Assembly (NCBI GenBank): GCA_900768435.1
Contig: CAAGCW010000028.1
Location: 16,053 to 80,052 of the forward strand
Source of the DNA: an uncultured Collinsella sp.
GTDB lineage: Bacteria; Actinomycetota; Coriobacteriia; Coriobacteriales; Coriobacteriaceae
Direction: 5' to 3'
Length of the DNA stretch: 64,000 bases
The notes below the pieces were generated by a model. That model was not told where the DNA came from. It was given only the letters and a program-made list of their open reading frames with translations, and did no database searches. Shown here piece after piece: positions 15,046-24,017 of this stretch. Positions within the stretch are counted from its first letter, which is position 1. Each line of letters begins with the position of its first letter. A program made the position numbers and the translations under genes.

Positions 15046-16076
15046 TACACCCGCTCCGCGATCTCGTGGATGAGGTAGTCGGTCTTTTCCCAGCCCAGGC
15101 ACGGGTCGGTGATCGACTTGCCAAAGACGCCGCCATCGACTGGCTGATTGCCATCCTCCAGGTAGGACTCGATCATAAAGCCCTTGACCAGCTTGGAGAT
15201 GGACTCGTTGCGGCGGCAGCTGTCGAGCACCTCTTTGCAAATGCGGTACTGCTCCAGCGGGCGCTTGCCCGAGTTGTCGTGGTTGCAGTCGATGACCGCC
15301 GCCGGGTTGGCGTAGCCGGCATGCTCGGTATAGCGCTCGGCCAGGCGCTCCAGGTGCTCGTAGTGGTAGTTGGGGTAGGTGCGACCGTCGAGACCGATGT
15401 AGCCACGCATGACGGCGTGTGCGAGCGGGTTGCCGTCGCACTCGACCTCCCAGTTGCGGAAGATAAAGCTCTGATGTGCCTGGGCGGCGTAGATGGAGTT
15501 GAGCATAACGGTGGTGGAACCGGCGGTGGGGTTTTTCATGCCCACAGGCACCGAAATGCCGCTCGACACCAGACGATGCTCCTGATTCTCGACCGAGCGC
15601 GCGCCCACGGCGACGTAGCTCAGCAGGTCGACGAGGTACTGGTAGTTGGACGGGTAGAGCATCTCGTCGGCGGTAAAGAAACCGGTCTCCTCGATGACGC
15701 GCAGGTGCATGTGGCGGATGGCCTTGACGCCTTCGAGCAGGTCATCGGGCGCCTCGGGGTCGGGGTTGTGCAGCAGGCCTTTGTAGCCAGTGCCCTTGGT
15801 GCGCGGCTTGTTGGTGTAGACGCGCGGAATGATGATGAGTTTGTCCTTGACCTCTTCGGCGACCTTGGCCAGTCGGTTCATGTACTCAAGCACCGAGTCC
15901 TCGCGGTCGGCAGAGCACGGGCCGATGATGAGCACCTTGCGTGCGTCCTCGCCGGTAAAGACCTTGGCGACCTCGGCGTCGAATGCCTGCTTTTTGGCGG
16001 TAAGCTCGGCAGAAAGCGGCATTTCCTCGCGGATCTCCATGGGGATCGGCAGCCTGCGCTTGAATTCCATGGCCAT
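15045..16076 (-). CDS. aroF: 3-deoxy-7-phosphoheptulonate synthase (DAHP synthase, type I)
   Basis: A 343-aa enzyme that condenses phosphoenolpyruvate and erythrose 4-phosphate in the first step of the shikimate pathway. The PEP/metal-site segments are present: IIGPCSADRED near residue 50, RVYTNKPRTKGTGYKG near 85, the NPTAGST region near 183 and IDCNHDNSGK near 265. The ATG at 16076 follows AAAGGAGG. The length fits the AroF/G/H class without a regulatory fusion; which amino acid inhibits it cannot be told from sequence. It is a single gene, with the family A element at its 3' end in place of an ordinary terminator. Confidence 0.93.
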   Translation of the reverse strand: MAMEFKRRLPIPMEIREEMPLSAELTAKKQAFDAEVAKVFTGEDARKVLIIGPCSADREDSVLEYMNRLAKVAEEVKDKLIIIPRVYTNKPRTKGTGYKGLLHNPDPEAPDDLLEGVKAIRHMHLRVIEETGFFTADEMLYPSNYQYLVDLLSYVAVGARSVENQEHRLVSSGISVPVGMKNPTAGSTTVMLNSIYAAQAHQSFIFRNWEVECDGNPLAHAVMRGYIGLDGRTYPNYHYEHLERLAERYTEHAGYANPAAVIDCNHDNSGKRPLEQYRICKEVLDSCRRNESISKLVKGFMIESYLEDGNQPVDGGVFGKSITDPCLGWEKTDYLIHEIAERV

Positions 16077-16164
16077 ATGGGGCCTCCTTTATCAATTAAC
16101 GGCAACAATTGGCGAATTCTCGAATGCTCGGCATTATCCGCTGTCGCACGCTAAAGTGCAAGTG

Positions 16165-16208
16165 AAACCTGCCGAAAAGGGACAGGTTTATTTTGGTCGG
16201 TTTTATCT
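16165..16208 (+). repeat. Family C palindrome, copy 3
   Basis: AAACCTGCCGAAAAG, GGACAGGTTTA and TTTTGGTCGGTTTTATC, with the following CTGGGGAAA flank shared by other copies. It lies upstream of aroF rather than after a stop codon. Confidence 0.75.
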
Positions 16209-16289
16209 GGGGAAATGTCGGCGCTTGCCGGAAGGGGAGGGCCAGCGTACAGCACGCTGGCGCAAGTTGGATCTTCTGCGGCATACCCT

Positions 16290-16519
16290 GTGGACAAAAA
16301 ACGGCAAATATGAGTACTGTTGCTAGCGTAGTATCATATCGATCTTACAAGATAATAGACACAACAGTAAATATGTTCATTAACGTTGGCACACAGAAGC
16401 ATGCTACCGGGCATTTTGATCAATTTGAAGGCATATCTAGGCCGCAAAGAGGTCGTTTGGGGCAGTTTTGGCTGTTATTAAAAAGGTGACAGTACTCATA
16501 TTTGCCATTTTTTGTCCAC
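16290..16519. mobile_element. 230-bp AT-rich element with 31-bp terminal inverted repeats
   Basis: The termini at 16290-16320 and 16489-16519 are inverted repeats matching at 30 of 31 bases (outer sequence GTGGACAAAAAACGGCAAAT). The 168-bp interior is clearly AT-richer than the surrounding genes and has no credible ORF. This layout fits a miniature inverted-repeat element (MITE). No target duplication is obvious at the ends. It could alternatively be a very long hairpin element of the kind seen elsewhere here. Confidence 0.55.
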
Positions 16520-16578
16520 GGGGCCTTGAGGGAGGGCGTCAATCAGGTCCCAGGGGAGGCGTTTCGAGGGCCGCAGAA

Positions 16579-16620
16579 CAAAAAACGGGGGCGCAGTTCA
16601 TTCTGCGCCCCCGTTTTTTG
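16579..16620. terminator. Bidirectional terminator after the ABC exporter operon
   Basis: The stem ACGGGGGCGCAG, with its complement at 16603-16614, is flanked by an A run on one side and a T run on the other. It follows the stop of the 16647 gene on the minus strand. Confidence 0.9.
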
Positions 16621-16646
16621 GGTATTGCGGTTGTTTGCCGCCGGTT

Positions 16647-18503
16647 TTACGCCGCTTCGTCAAACTGCGAGTTGTACAGGTCCGCGTAGAAGCCGCCCTG
16701 GGCGAGCAGTTCGTCGTGTGTGCCCTTCTCGACGATGTCGCCGTCGCGGATCACCAAGATTACGTCGGCGTTGCGGATTGTGGACAGGCGGTGCGCGATG
16801 ACAAAGCTCGTGCGGCCCTGCATCAGCGCATCCATGGCGCGCTGAATAAGCTCCTCGGTGCGGGTATCGACGTTGGAGGTCGCCTCGTCCAAAATCAGCG
16901 CCGGACGGTCGGCCAAAATGGCGCGGGCGATGGTCACGAGTTGGCGCTGGCCCTGTGAGAGGTTGGTGCCCTCCTCATTGATCATAAAGTCGTAGCCGCC
17001 GGCGAGCGTATGGATAAAGTGGTCGCAGCGTGCGGCGCGCGCGGCGGCCTCGACCTCGGCGTCAGTCGCATCGGGACGTCCGTAGCGGATGTTCTCGCGG
17101 ATGGTGCCATTAAACAGCCAGGTATCCTGCAGCACCATGGCAAACTCGCCGCGCAGTGCCGCGCGGTCCCAGTCGCGCACGTCGACGCCCTCGACGCGCA
17201 GCGAACCGCCGTCCACGTCGTAGAAGCGCTGCAGCAGCTTAATGAGCGTGGTCTTGCCGGCGCCGGTGGGGCCGACGATGGCGATGGTCTGACCGGGCTG
17301 TGCCTCGCAGCTAAAGTCGTGGATGATGGTCTTGTCGGGCGTGTAGCCAAACTTGACGTGGTCGAACTCAACGTGGCCGGGGCGCTTCTCGGGAATCTGG
17401 GCGTCGGCCTTCTGCTCCTCCTCGGGCGCGGCGAGGAACTCAAAGACGCGCTCGGTGGCAGCGGCCATCGACTGCATCGTGTTGCTCACGTTGCCCAGCT
17501 GCTGCACCGGCTGCGTAAAGTTGCGCACGTACTGGATAAAGCTCTGGATGTCGCCGGGCGTGGCGTTGCCGGTCAGCGCGAGCTGCGCACCCACCACGAC
17601 GACGCCCACGTAGCCCATGTTGCCCACCAAGCTCATAAGCGGCATCATCAGGCCCGATAGGAACTGCGAGCGCCAGCCACTAATAAAGAGGCGGTCGTTT
17701 TGACGGTCGAACTCCTCGATTGAGGCCTCGGCGCGGTCGAACACCTGAATAACGTTCTGGCCGGCAAAGTCCTCCTCGATAATGCCGTTGACGGCGCCCA
17801 GGACTTGCTGTTGCTCGCGGAAGTACGGCTGCGAGAAGTGAATCATCACGGTCAGGATAATCGCGGCGGCCGGCAGCGTGAGCACGGTGACGCCGGTAAG
17901 CGGCAGGCTGATCGACAGCATCATGACGAGCACGCCGATAATCTGCGTCACCGACGTGATGAGCTGCGTCACGCTCTGGTTGAGCGACTGGCCGAGCGTA
18001 TCGACGTCGTTGGTGATGCGGCTGAGCACGTCGCCCTTGCTGTGTCCGTTAAAGTAGCTCATCGGTACGACGGCGATCTTGGCGGCGATCTCCTTGCGCA
18101 TGCGATAGCAGATCTTTTGCGTGACGCCGGTCATGAGCCAGCCCTGGATCAGGCTACAGGCAGAGCTTGCCAGGTACAGGCAGAGCAAAAAGCCGAGCGT
18201 CTTGGCGATCCAGGCAAAGTCAACGTCGCCGGTGCCGTTGACCTTGGCAACCAAGCCCTCGAACAGCTTAGTCGTAACCTGGCCGAGCACCTTGGGCCCC
18301 ACAATGTTAAAGATGACCGAGCACACGGCAAAGGCGACGGCGGCAAACACGGCAATCTTGTGCTGGCCGATATAGCCGAGCAGCTGCCTCATGGTGCCCT
18401 TAAAGTCCTTGGCCTTTTCGCCACGGCGCATGCCACCCATGCGGCCCATGGGACCACGCTGGCGTGTGGGCTTGGGAATCTGAGTCTTGGTCTCGTCTGC
18501 CAT
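16647..18503 (-). CDS. Heterodimeric ABC exporter subunit, canonical ATPase
   Basis: A 618-aa fused permease-ATPase half transporter. Six membrane helices lie in residues 50-340. The nucleotide domain has Walker A GPTGAGKTTL near 413, signature LSQGQRQL near 518 and Walker B LILDEATSNVD with the catalytic Glu. It starts one base into the stop of the upstream subunit (TAATG), so the two are translationally coupled and probably form a heterodimer of the LmrCD/TM287-288 kind. Multidrug or lipid export is typical. It lies in the operon marR-ABC-ABC. The N-terminus is basic and glycine/methionine-rich. Confidence 0.9.
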   Translation of the reverse strand: MADETKTQIPKPTRQRGPMGRMGGMRRGEKAKDFKGTMRQLLGYIGQHKIAVFAAVAFAVCSVIFNIVGPKVLGQVTTKLFEGLVAKVNGTGDVDFAWIAKTLGFLLCLYLASSACSLIQGWLMTGVTQKICYRMRKEIAAKIAVVPMSYFNGHSKGDVLSRITNDVDTLGQSLNQSVTQLITSVTQIIGVLVMMLSISLPLTGVTVLTLPAAAIILTVMIHFSQPYFREQQQVLGAVNGIIEEDFAGQNVIQVFDRAEASIEEFDRQNDRLFISGWRSQFLSGLMMPLMSLVGNMGYVGVVVVGAQLALTGNATPGDIQSFIQYVRNFTQPVQQLGNVSNTMQSMAAATERVFEFLAAPEEEQKADAQIPEKRPGHVEFDHVKFGYTPDKTIIHDFSCEAQPGQTIAIVGPTGAGKTTLIKLLQRFYDVDGGSLRVEGVDVRDWDRAALRGEFAMVLQDTWLFNGTIRENIRYGRPDATDAEVEAAARAARCDHFIHTLAGGYDFMINEEGTNLSQGQRQLVTIARAILADRPALILDEATSNVDTRTEELIQRAMDALMQGRTSFVIAHRLSTIRNADVILVIRDGDIVEKGTHDELLAQGGFYADLYNSQFDEAA

Positions 18504-20869
18504 TAGCGCTCGCCTCCTTCCATGACGGCTGCAATTTCTTCTTGGGTAAGCCCCAGCTCCTCGGCGGAAAGCTGCGACTGTGCAATCTCCAGGTACGCCG
18601 GGCAGCCGTGCAGCAGCTCCTCGTGCGTGCCGGTGCCCACTACGTGACCGTCGTCGAGCACGATGATCTGGTCGGCGTGCATGATGGTCGCGATGCGCTG
18701 GGCCACGACCACGAGTGCGGCGTCGGTGACGTTTTTGGCCAGCTCCTCGCGCAGGCGCGCGTCGGTCTTGTAGTCGAGGGCGCTAAACGAGTCATCGAAC
18801 ACCACGACCTCGGGCTTTTTGGCCAACGCGCGGGCGATGGCCAGGCGCTGACGCTGGCCGCCCGAGACATTGGAGCCGCTCTGGCTGATGGGGGAGTCGT
18901 AGCCGCCCTCGCGCTCGGCGATAAAGTCCTCGGCCTGGGCGATGCGCGCCGCCTGGCGCATATCATCATCGCTCACCATGTCGCCGGCAAACTTGAGGTT
19001 GCTTTCAACGGTGCCCGAGAACAGGCGACCCTGCTGCGGGATGTAACCGATGCGGCGGCGCAGCTCGGAAAGGGTCATGTCGCGCACGTCGATGCCGTCG
19101 AGCGAAATGCTGCCGCCCGTGACGTCGTACAGGCGCGGAATCAGCTGCACGAGCGTGGACTTGCCCGAGCCCGTGGAGCCGATGATGCCGAGCATCTGGC
19201 CGGCGTGCGTGGTGAAGTTCACACCGCTGATGACATCGGCGCGGGCATCGGGGTACTGGAAGCTCACGTCGCGGAAGGTGAGCTCACCGCGCGGCGCGCT
19301 GGCTGCGGGCAGTTTGGGCGAGGCGGGGTCGTTGATGCTCGTGGGGCAGGTGATGACCTCTTCCACGCGCTCGGCTGCGACCTCGGCGCGGGGCAGGATG
19401 ACCGAAACCATGGTGAGGATCATAAACGCCATGACGATCTGCATGGTATAGGAGATAAACGCCATCATGTTGCCGACCTGCATCACGCCGTCGGACACGC
19501 CCTGCGCGCCAAACCAGACGATAAGCACGGTGATGCAGTTCATGACGAGCATCATGAGCGGCATCATAAAGCTCATGGCTCGGTTGGTGTAGAGCTGCGT
19601 GGTCATCAGGTCGAGCGAAGCCTTGTCAAAACGCTCGAGCTCATGCTCCTCGCGGTTGAACGAGCGGATAGGCATAAGGCCGTCGAGCAGCTCGCGGGCG
19701 GTAAGGTTCACGCGGTCCACAAAGCTCTGCATCTTTTTGAACTTGGGCATGGTGAGGCCCATAAGCACGCCGACGACGGCCGAGACCGCGATGATGGCCA
19801 CGGCGATGGTCCACTCCAGGCCGGTATGGTTGGCCAGGACGCGCATGACGGCGACGATGCCCATGACGGGGGCCATCAGACACATGCGGATAAACAGGGT
19901 TGCGGCCATCTGGATCTGCTGAATGTCGTTGGTGCAGCGGGTGATGAGCGAGGCCTGGCTAAACTTGCCCACCTCGGCCGGCGAGAAGTGCATAACCTTG
20001 TTGAAGGTCTCGCGGCGCAGGTCGCGTGCGATGGAACAGGCGGTGCGCGAAGCCACGGCACCGGTCAGGATGGTGGCGACGAGCGACACAAGGCACAGAC
20101 CAAACATCGTGGTCGCCATGCGGCCCAGGTAGGCGTTCTGCACGTCAGCGGGGTCGATGCCCTGCGCCTTGTACTCGTCTTGCACATAGCTCACGGCGCG
20201 CTGGGTCACGATGGAGCCCGACATGGAGCCCATTTTGTCCGTCATTTGGTTGGCGCCCTCGACGAGCTTGCTTTGGTCTACCAGACCGCCCTCGACACCC
20301 AGGCGCAGGCTCTTCATGGTGATCTTACCGCCGTCGGCATCAATCTGCTTTTGCATGTTCTGCGCCGCTGCGGCCTTCTGCTGCATCTCGGCGAGCTGCT
20401 CGGGCGTCATCGCTGCCATCTGCTCGGGGGTGGGCGCGGCCTGGGTGGCGCTGTTGCCTTCCTCGCCGGAGGCGCCCGTCATGTCGCTCATGGAACTGGC
20501 GTCGATCCCCTGGTTGAGCGAAAGGACGACGGTTTCGGGCAGGCTCATGATGTTGGCAATCTTGCCACCGTCGGCGCGCTCTTCCTCGCTGCCCGTGTAC
20601 GTTCGGATGCCGTTTTTGTCTGCCTTGCTAAACACAGCCTCCACGGCTTTGGCGTCCTCGGCGCTCATAAAGAGTTCGAGGTCGTCGAGCGCCTCGGCGC
20701 GAATGGTGTCGGGTACGGGCGAGGCGATGCCGCCTTGCTGAACGCCCACATCGACGATGTCGCTCATATACGTAGGCAGCGCCAGGTCGGCATTGCAGCT
20801 GATGACGATGAGCACGATAGCCGTGAGCAGCGCCAGAATATGCTTTTTAAAGAGCTTGAGAATCCTCAC
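18503..20869 (-). CDS. Heterodimeric ABC exporter subunit, degenerate ATPase site
   Basis: A 788-aa half transporter that is longer than usual because about 170 extra residues, rich in Ala, Gln, Met and acidic residues, sit between the first and second membrane helices (about residues 45-215, including EQMAAMTPEQLAEMQQKAA). That region should be extracytoplasmic. Walker A is GSTGSGKSTL and the signature VSGGQRQRLA, but Walker B ends in FDDSFSALD with Asp where catalytic Glu is expected. One degenerate and one canonical site is characteristic of asymmetric heterodimeric exporters. It overlaps marR by four bases and the second subunit by one. Confidence 0.9.
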   Translation of the reverse strand: MRILKLFKKHILALLTAIVLIVISCNADLALPTYMSDIVDVGVQQGGIASPVPDTIRAEALDDLELFMSAEDAKAVEAVFSKADKNGIRTYTGSEEERADGGKIANIMSLPETVVLSLNQGIDASSMSDMTGASGEEGNSATQAAPTPEQMAAMTPEQLAEMQQKAAAAQNMQKQIDADGGKITMKSLRLGVEGGLVDQSKLVEGANQMTDKMGSMSGSIVTQRAVSYVQDEYKAQGIDPADVQNAYLGRMATTMFGLCLVSLVATILTGAVASRTACSIARDLRRETFNKVMHFSPAEVGKFSQASLITRCTNDIQQIQMAATLFIRMCLMAPVMGIVAVMRVLANHTGLEWTIAVAIIAVSAVVGVLMGLTMPKFKKMQSFVDRVNLTARELLDGLMPIRSFNREEHELERFDKASLDLMTTQLYTNRAMSFMMPLMMLVMNCITVLIVWFGAQGVSDGVMQVGNMMAFISYTMQIVMAFMILTMVSVILPRAEVAAERVEEVITCPTSINDPASPKLPAASAPRGELTFRDVSFQYPDARADVISGVNFTTHAGQMLGIIGSTGSGKSTLVQLIPRLYDVTGGSISLDGIDVRDMTLSELRRRIGYIPQQGRLFSGTVESNLKFAGDMVSDDDMRQAARIAQAEDFIAEREGGYDSPISQSGSNVSGGQRQRLAIARALAKKPEVVVFDDSFSALDYKTDARLREELAKNVTDAALVVVAQRIATIMHADQIIVLDDGHVVGTGTHEELLHGCPAYLEIAQSQLSAEELGLTQEEIAAVMEGGER

Positions 20870-21315
20870 TTGGCATCTCTCCTTTCTTGATTACGGTCGA
20901 TAATTTCGTTGGTACGCCTGAGCAGGCGCACCATCTCCTGGGTATCTGCTTCGCCGAGCTGCTCGAGGAAGGCCGCGGCGCGGTCCTCGAATTCTCGGCG
21001 TTTGATTTCAAGATCTTGTCGGCCTTTGTCGGTCACCGTGACATGCACGCGGCGACGGTCGGTCTTTGAGTGCTCGCGCTCGACCCAACCCTTGGCTTCG
21101 AGGGCGCGCAGGATGTTGGCGATGCGGGCGCTCGAGACCCAGGCGCGATCAGCGAGCTCGCTCGGCGTGAGCGAACCGCCGGCGAGCATGAGGGCGCGCA
21201 TGACGGCCATCTCGCCGCTCAGGGCTTGGTCGGTAAAGCGCGAAACGCGCTGGTGCATGCTGCCAAACTCGGTAAAGAGCTGGCGCCCAAGCTCGTGGAA
21301 ATCGGTATCTTCCAC
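20866..21315 (-). CDS. MarR-family transcriptional regulator
   Basis: A 149-aa winged-helix repressor. The recognition region is SLTPSELADRAWVSSARIANILRALEAKGWVER (residues about 48-80, shown here as a span) followed by the wing SKTDRRRVHVTVT. It is the first gene of the operon with two ABC exporter genes and overlaps the next by ATGA. MarR proteins commonly repress such exporter operons and release DNA on binding a drug or phenolic ligand. The upstream sequence at about 21328-21345 is AT-rich (CTAGAAACTATTTTCG) and is the natural place for its operator. Confidence 0.88.
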   Translation of the reverse strand: MEDTDFHELGRQLFTEFGSMHQRVSRFTDQALSGEMAVMRALMLAGGSLTPSELADRAWVSSARIANILRALEAKGWVEREHSKTDRRRVHVTVTDKGRQDLEIKRREFEDRAAAFLEQLGEADTQEMVRLLRRTNEIIDRNQERRDAK

Positions 21316-21389
21316 CGAAAACCCCTAACACTAGAAACTATTTTCGATGAAAGATGATACCCCCTTACGCACACCCCATACAGGAGATT

Positions 21390-21479
21390 TTTGGGACATG
21401 CCTAGAAATCTACCTTCGTGGGCATCTCACGCCACCGCCTCCGCCGCGACGAAAAGTAGATTTCTAGGCATGTCCCAAA
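21390..21479. repeat. Perfect 24-bp inverted repeat with extended stem
   Basis: TTTGGGACATGCCTAGAAAT and the next four bases (21390-21413) are exactly complementary to 21456-21479. TTCGT and ACGAA extend the stem within the loop. It lies between the promoters of two divergent units (marR and the SDR gene). The rest of 21316-21676 has no gene. A TTTCAA direct repeat at about 21530-21550 may belong to the SDR promoter. Confidence 0.8.
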
Positions 21480-21676
21480 TATCTACTGGGTGACTAGGCA
21501 ATATAAAGAGCGCATAAAGACTTAAAATCTTTCAAGAATTGCAACGTTTCAAAGAACTATCATGCACGCGGTTAGGCGAGGGGTTGTCACCACCATGACG
21601 ACTGGGACTGATAGAGCGCCACGCGCGATGCTCCAACTTCCCGCAAGGAGACACCTGAATCAAGGGGGTTGGAGTC

Positions 21677-22426
21677 ATGGCATTTGACTTCACGGGCAAA
21701 ACCGCGATCGTTACCGGCGGCACTCAGGGTATTGGCCTCGAGATTGCCAAGGGCATCGTTGCGGGCGGCGGACACGTCGCGCTCATCGCAAGGAACGCCG
21801 CCAAGGGCGAGGCCGCGGTGGCCGAGCTTGGCGAGGGCAACAAGTTTTACCAGCTCGATGTTGCCGATGCGTCCAAGGCGCGCGAGACGGTCGAGCAGAT
21901 TTTCGCCGATCTGCCCCAGACTAACATTCTGATCAACTGCGCTGGCGTCATCAGCACCAAGAAGTTCGACGAGATCGACGACACCGAGTGGCGCCGCACC
22001 ATCGACATCAACCTCAACGGCACTTTTACCATGATGAATGCCGTGTACCCGCACTTTAAGGCGGCCCACGCCGGCACCATCGTCAACGTGAGCTCTGTTG
22101 CCGGCAAGATCGGCGGCGGCCTGCTCGGTACCGCTGCCTACGCGAGTTCCAAGGCCGGCGTCAATGGCCTGACCAAGGCGGTCGCCAAGGAGGGCGGTAA
22201 GTTCGGTATCCGCTGCAACGCCGTCTGCCCGTCGCTCACCCTTACCGACATGACGTCGATTCTCTCCGACGAGAACTCCCAGCGCATCATCAACGGTATC
22301 CCTTTGGGCCGTGCCGCCCAGGCCAGCGAGCCTGCGCAGATGGTGCTGTTCTTTGCTTCCGACCTCGCCAGCTTCGTGAACGGCGAGATTGGCGACTGCG
22401 ATGGCGGCATCGTCCTGGACGGGTAA
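21677..22426 (+). CDS. SDR-family NAD(P)-dependent oxidoreductase
   Basis: A 249-aa short-chain dehydrogenase. The nucleotide-binding TGGTQGIG is near residue 14 and NCAG near 88. The catalytic triad is Ser in VSSVAG near 137 and YASSK near 152. The C-terminus ends with DGG, as in classical FabG-like enzymes. Directly downstream (108 bp) lies a 2-keto-3-deoxygluconate-type permease gene, so the substrate is probably a sugar acid or a related hexuronate/gluconate-pathway intermediate rather than an acyl chain. The start codon follows GGTTGGAGTC. Confidence 0.85.
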   Translation: MAFDFTGKTAIVTGGTQGIGLEIAKGIVAGGGHVALIARNAAKGEAAVAELGEGNKFYQLDVADASKARETVEQIFADLPQTNILINCAGVISTKKFDEIDDTEWRRTIDINLNGTFTMMNAVYPHFKAAHAGTIVNVSSVAGKIGGGLLGTAAYASSKAGVNGLTKAVAKEGGKFGIRCNAVCPSLTLTDMTSILSDENSQRIINGIPLGRAAQASEPAQMVLFFASDLASFVNGEIGDCDGGIVLDG

Positions 22427-22534
22427 TACCCCGCGGCGATCGCATGGCGACGGTTCCTGCGACTCGGGACCGTCGCCTTCTTTCTGACATAGGCGCGTGC
22501 GGCTACGATTCGCATGCATCCAAAGGAGATATAT

Positions 22535-23548
22535 ATGAGTGAATCGACTGCGGTGGAGGCGCCGGCGGCAAAGGAGCCGTTCTTTAAGATGTCCTCCATT
22601 CCGGGTGCCAATATTTTGGTGCCGCTTTTGTTGGGCTGCCTGCTCAACACGCTGTTCCCCGACCTGTTCAAAACGCTCGGCAGCTTTACGCTCGGCATGA
22701 CCCAGCAGGGCGCAGGCCCGCTTGTTGGCGCTTTTTTGCTCATCGTCGGTACGACGATTTCGTTTAAGAGTGCTCCTGCCGCCGCTGCCCGCGGCGCCAT
22801 CATCATCGCCGTCAAGCAGATCGTGGTCGTTGCCGTGTCGCTGCTCATCCTTTATGCATTCAACGACAACCTGTTTGGCATCTCGGCCATGGTGATGCTG
22901 GCCGCTTGCACCGGCGCCAACAACGCTATGTACGCTGGTCTGATGGGCACCATGGGCAATGAGGCCGAGCGTGGCGCCGTCGCCATCACCACGCTGGTTG
23001 TCGGCCCTCCGGTCACGATGATCGTGCTCGGCGCTGCCGGTCAGGCTCCGATCGGCTGGTCGCTCGTGGGCGCCATCCTGCCGATCGTCGTCGGCATTAT
23101 TCTGGGTAACCTCTTCCCGAGCTTTAAGAAGATGATGGCACCGGCACTTTCCGCCATCATCGTGCTCGTCTTCTTTGCCATGGGCTCGACCATGACCTTT
23201 GGCCAGCTCATTAATGGCGGTCTTCCCGGTATTCTGCTCGGCGTGATCTGCTCGGTGGTCTTTGCAATTCCCGTCATCGCGGTCGATAAGCTCACGGGCG
23301 GTACGGGTGTCGCAGGTGCAGCCATTTCGAGCTGCGCCGGAGCCAATGTGGCCACGCCTGCTGCCATGGCAAGCGTCAACGAGACCATGTACGGCGGCGC
23401 GGTGCTCGCGACGGCTACGGCGCAGGTTGCAGCATGTGCTATCGTGACGGCCATTTTGACCCCGCTGGTCACCAGCTGGTGCTACAAGCATTTTGAGGGT
23501 CAGGGCCACAGCAAGGCAACGACCGACAAGGCCGCCGCAGCCGCCTAA
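22535..23548 (+). CDS. kdgT: 2-keto-3-deoxygluconate permease family transporter
   Basis: A 337-aa membrane protein from the ATG at 22535, which has AAAGGAGAT just upstream; the ATG at 22514 lacks a site. About ten hydrophobic helices follow an acidic, alanine-rich N-terminus. The SIPGANILVPLLLGCLLNT start and the GGTGVAGAAISSCAGANVAT segment match the KdgT family, which imports 2-keto-3-deoxygluconate by proton symport. The gene is paired with the SDR gene upstream. No KDG kinase or aldolase gene is present here, so the pathway must be completed elsewhere. Confidence 0.85.
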   Translation: MSESTAVEAPAAKEPFFKMSSIPGANILVPLLLGCLLNTLFPDLFKTLGSFTLGMTQQGAGPLVGAFLLIVGTTISFKSAPAAAARGAIIIAVKQIVVVAVSLLILYAFNDNLFGISAMVMLAACTGANNAMYAGLMGTMGNEAERGAVAITTLVVGPPVTMIVLGAAGQAPIGWSLVGAILPIVVGIILGNLFPSFKKMMAPALSAIIVLVFFAMGSTMTFGQLINGGLPGILLGVICSVVFAIPVIAVDKLTGGTGVAGAAISSCAGANVATPAAMASVNETMYGGAVLATATAQVAACAIVTAILTPLVTSWCYKHFEGQGHSKATTDKAAAAA

Positions 23549-23587
23549 TGCCAAGCGGCAATCAAAGCTAAATAACTAACCATGCCA

Positions 23588-23622
23588 CAGGGCGGTCCCG
23601 GGGGAAATCCCGTGGCCGCCCT
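23588..23622 (+). terminator. Hairpin terminator after kdgT
   Basis: A GGGCGGTC and GGCCGCCC stem, with the inner pairs CGGG/CCCG, lies about 40 bases after the stop. The T tract is weak. Confidence 0.6.
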
Positions 23623-23639
23623 GCAGTTTCTGCGGGGTC

Positions 23640-24017
23640 TCTGGAACACTTTACCCTGCTAAAGCTGGCATAACAGCTAGAGTGAACGTCGTACAAAGGC
23701 AAGGAAAAATACCAAACAAATCGGTGAACGGTAGTTGTTCGCGCTCGCATTTCCTGCGGGTTTGTAAAAAACGCCTTTATGATATAAAAAAAGAAACATA
23801 TAACAGCCCAGATGGAGAGGGTCGCTATGTTATCCTTCTCAAACGGGTGAAATCTTGGGTTTTGGGTTGTAGTTCCAAGGTGGACAAACGTTTTCCCTGC
23901 ACCAACGTGTGGTGAAGAACGGAAGAAGCCGGTAGTGCAAGCCGAACATTCAAGAATTCAATAAGCAGCGGTGTGAGAGAGCGCCGCATTACACGTAACT
24001 AGGAGCGTGGTTACACA
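23640..24017 (+). promoter_or_regulatory. Long AT-rich upstream region of pflB
   Basis: This 378-bp stretch has no convincing gene. The AT-richest part (about 23760-23810) contains TTGTAA and TATAAA separated by 15 bp, a possible promoter. A seven-codon frame, ATG at 23827 preceded by GGAGAGGG, might be a leader peptide. The pflB start lies 12 bases after AGGAG, a long spacing. A strongly expressed fermentation gene with a long leader suggests regulation that I cannot define. Confidence 0.35.

Noticed and set aside
18464..20890. 808-aa open frame antisense to the ABC exporter gene
   Set aside because: The minus-strand protein has all ABC motifs; the antisense product is His/Gly/Ala-rich without any domain.
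21587..23554. 655-aa open frame antisense to the SDR and kdgT genes
   Set aside because: It covers two well-supported plus-strand genes, has low-complexity composition and no ribosome-binding site.
23682..23915. 77-aa frame upstream of pflB
   Set aside because: No ribosome site and unusual composition; the region is better explained as a leader.
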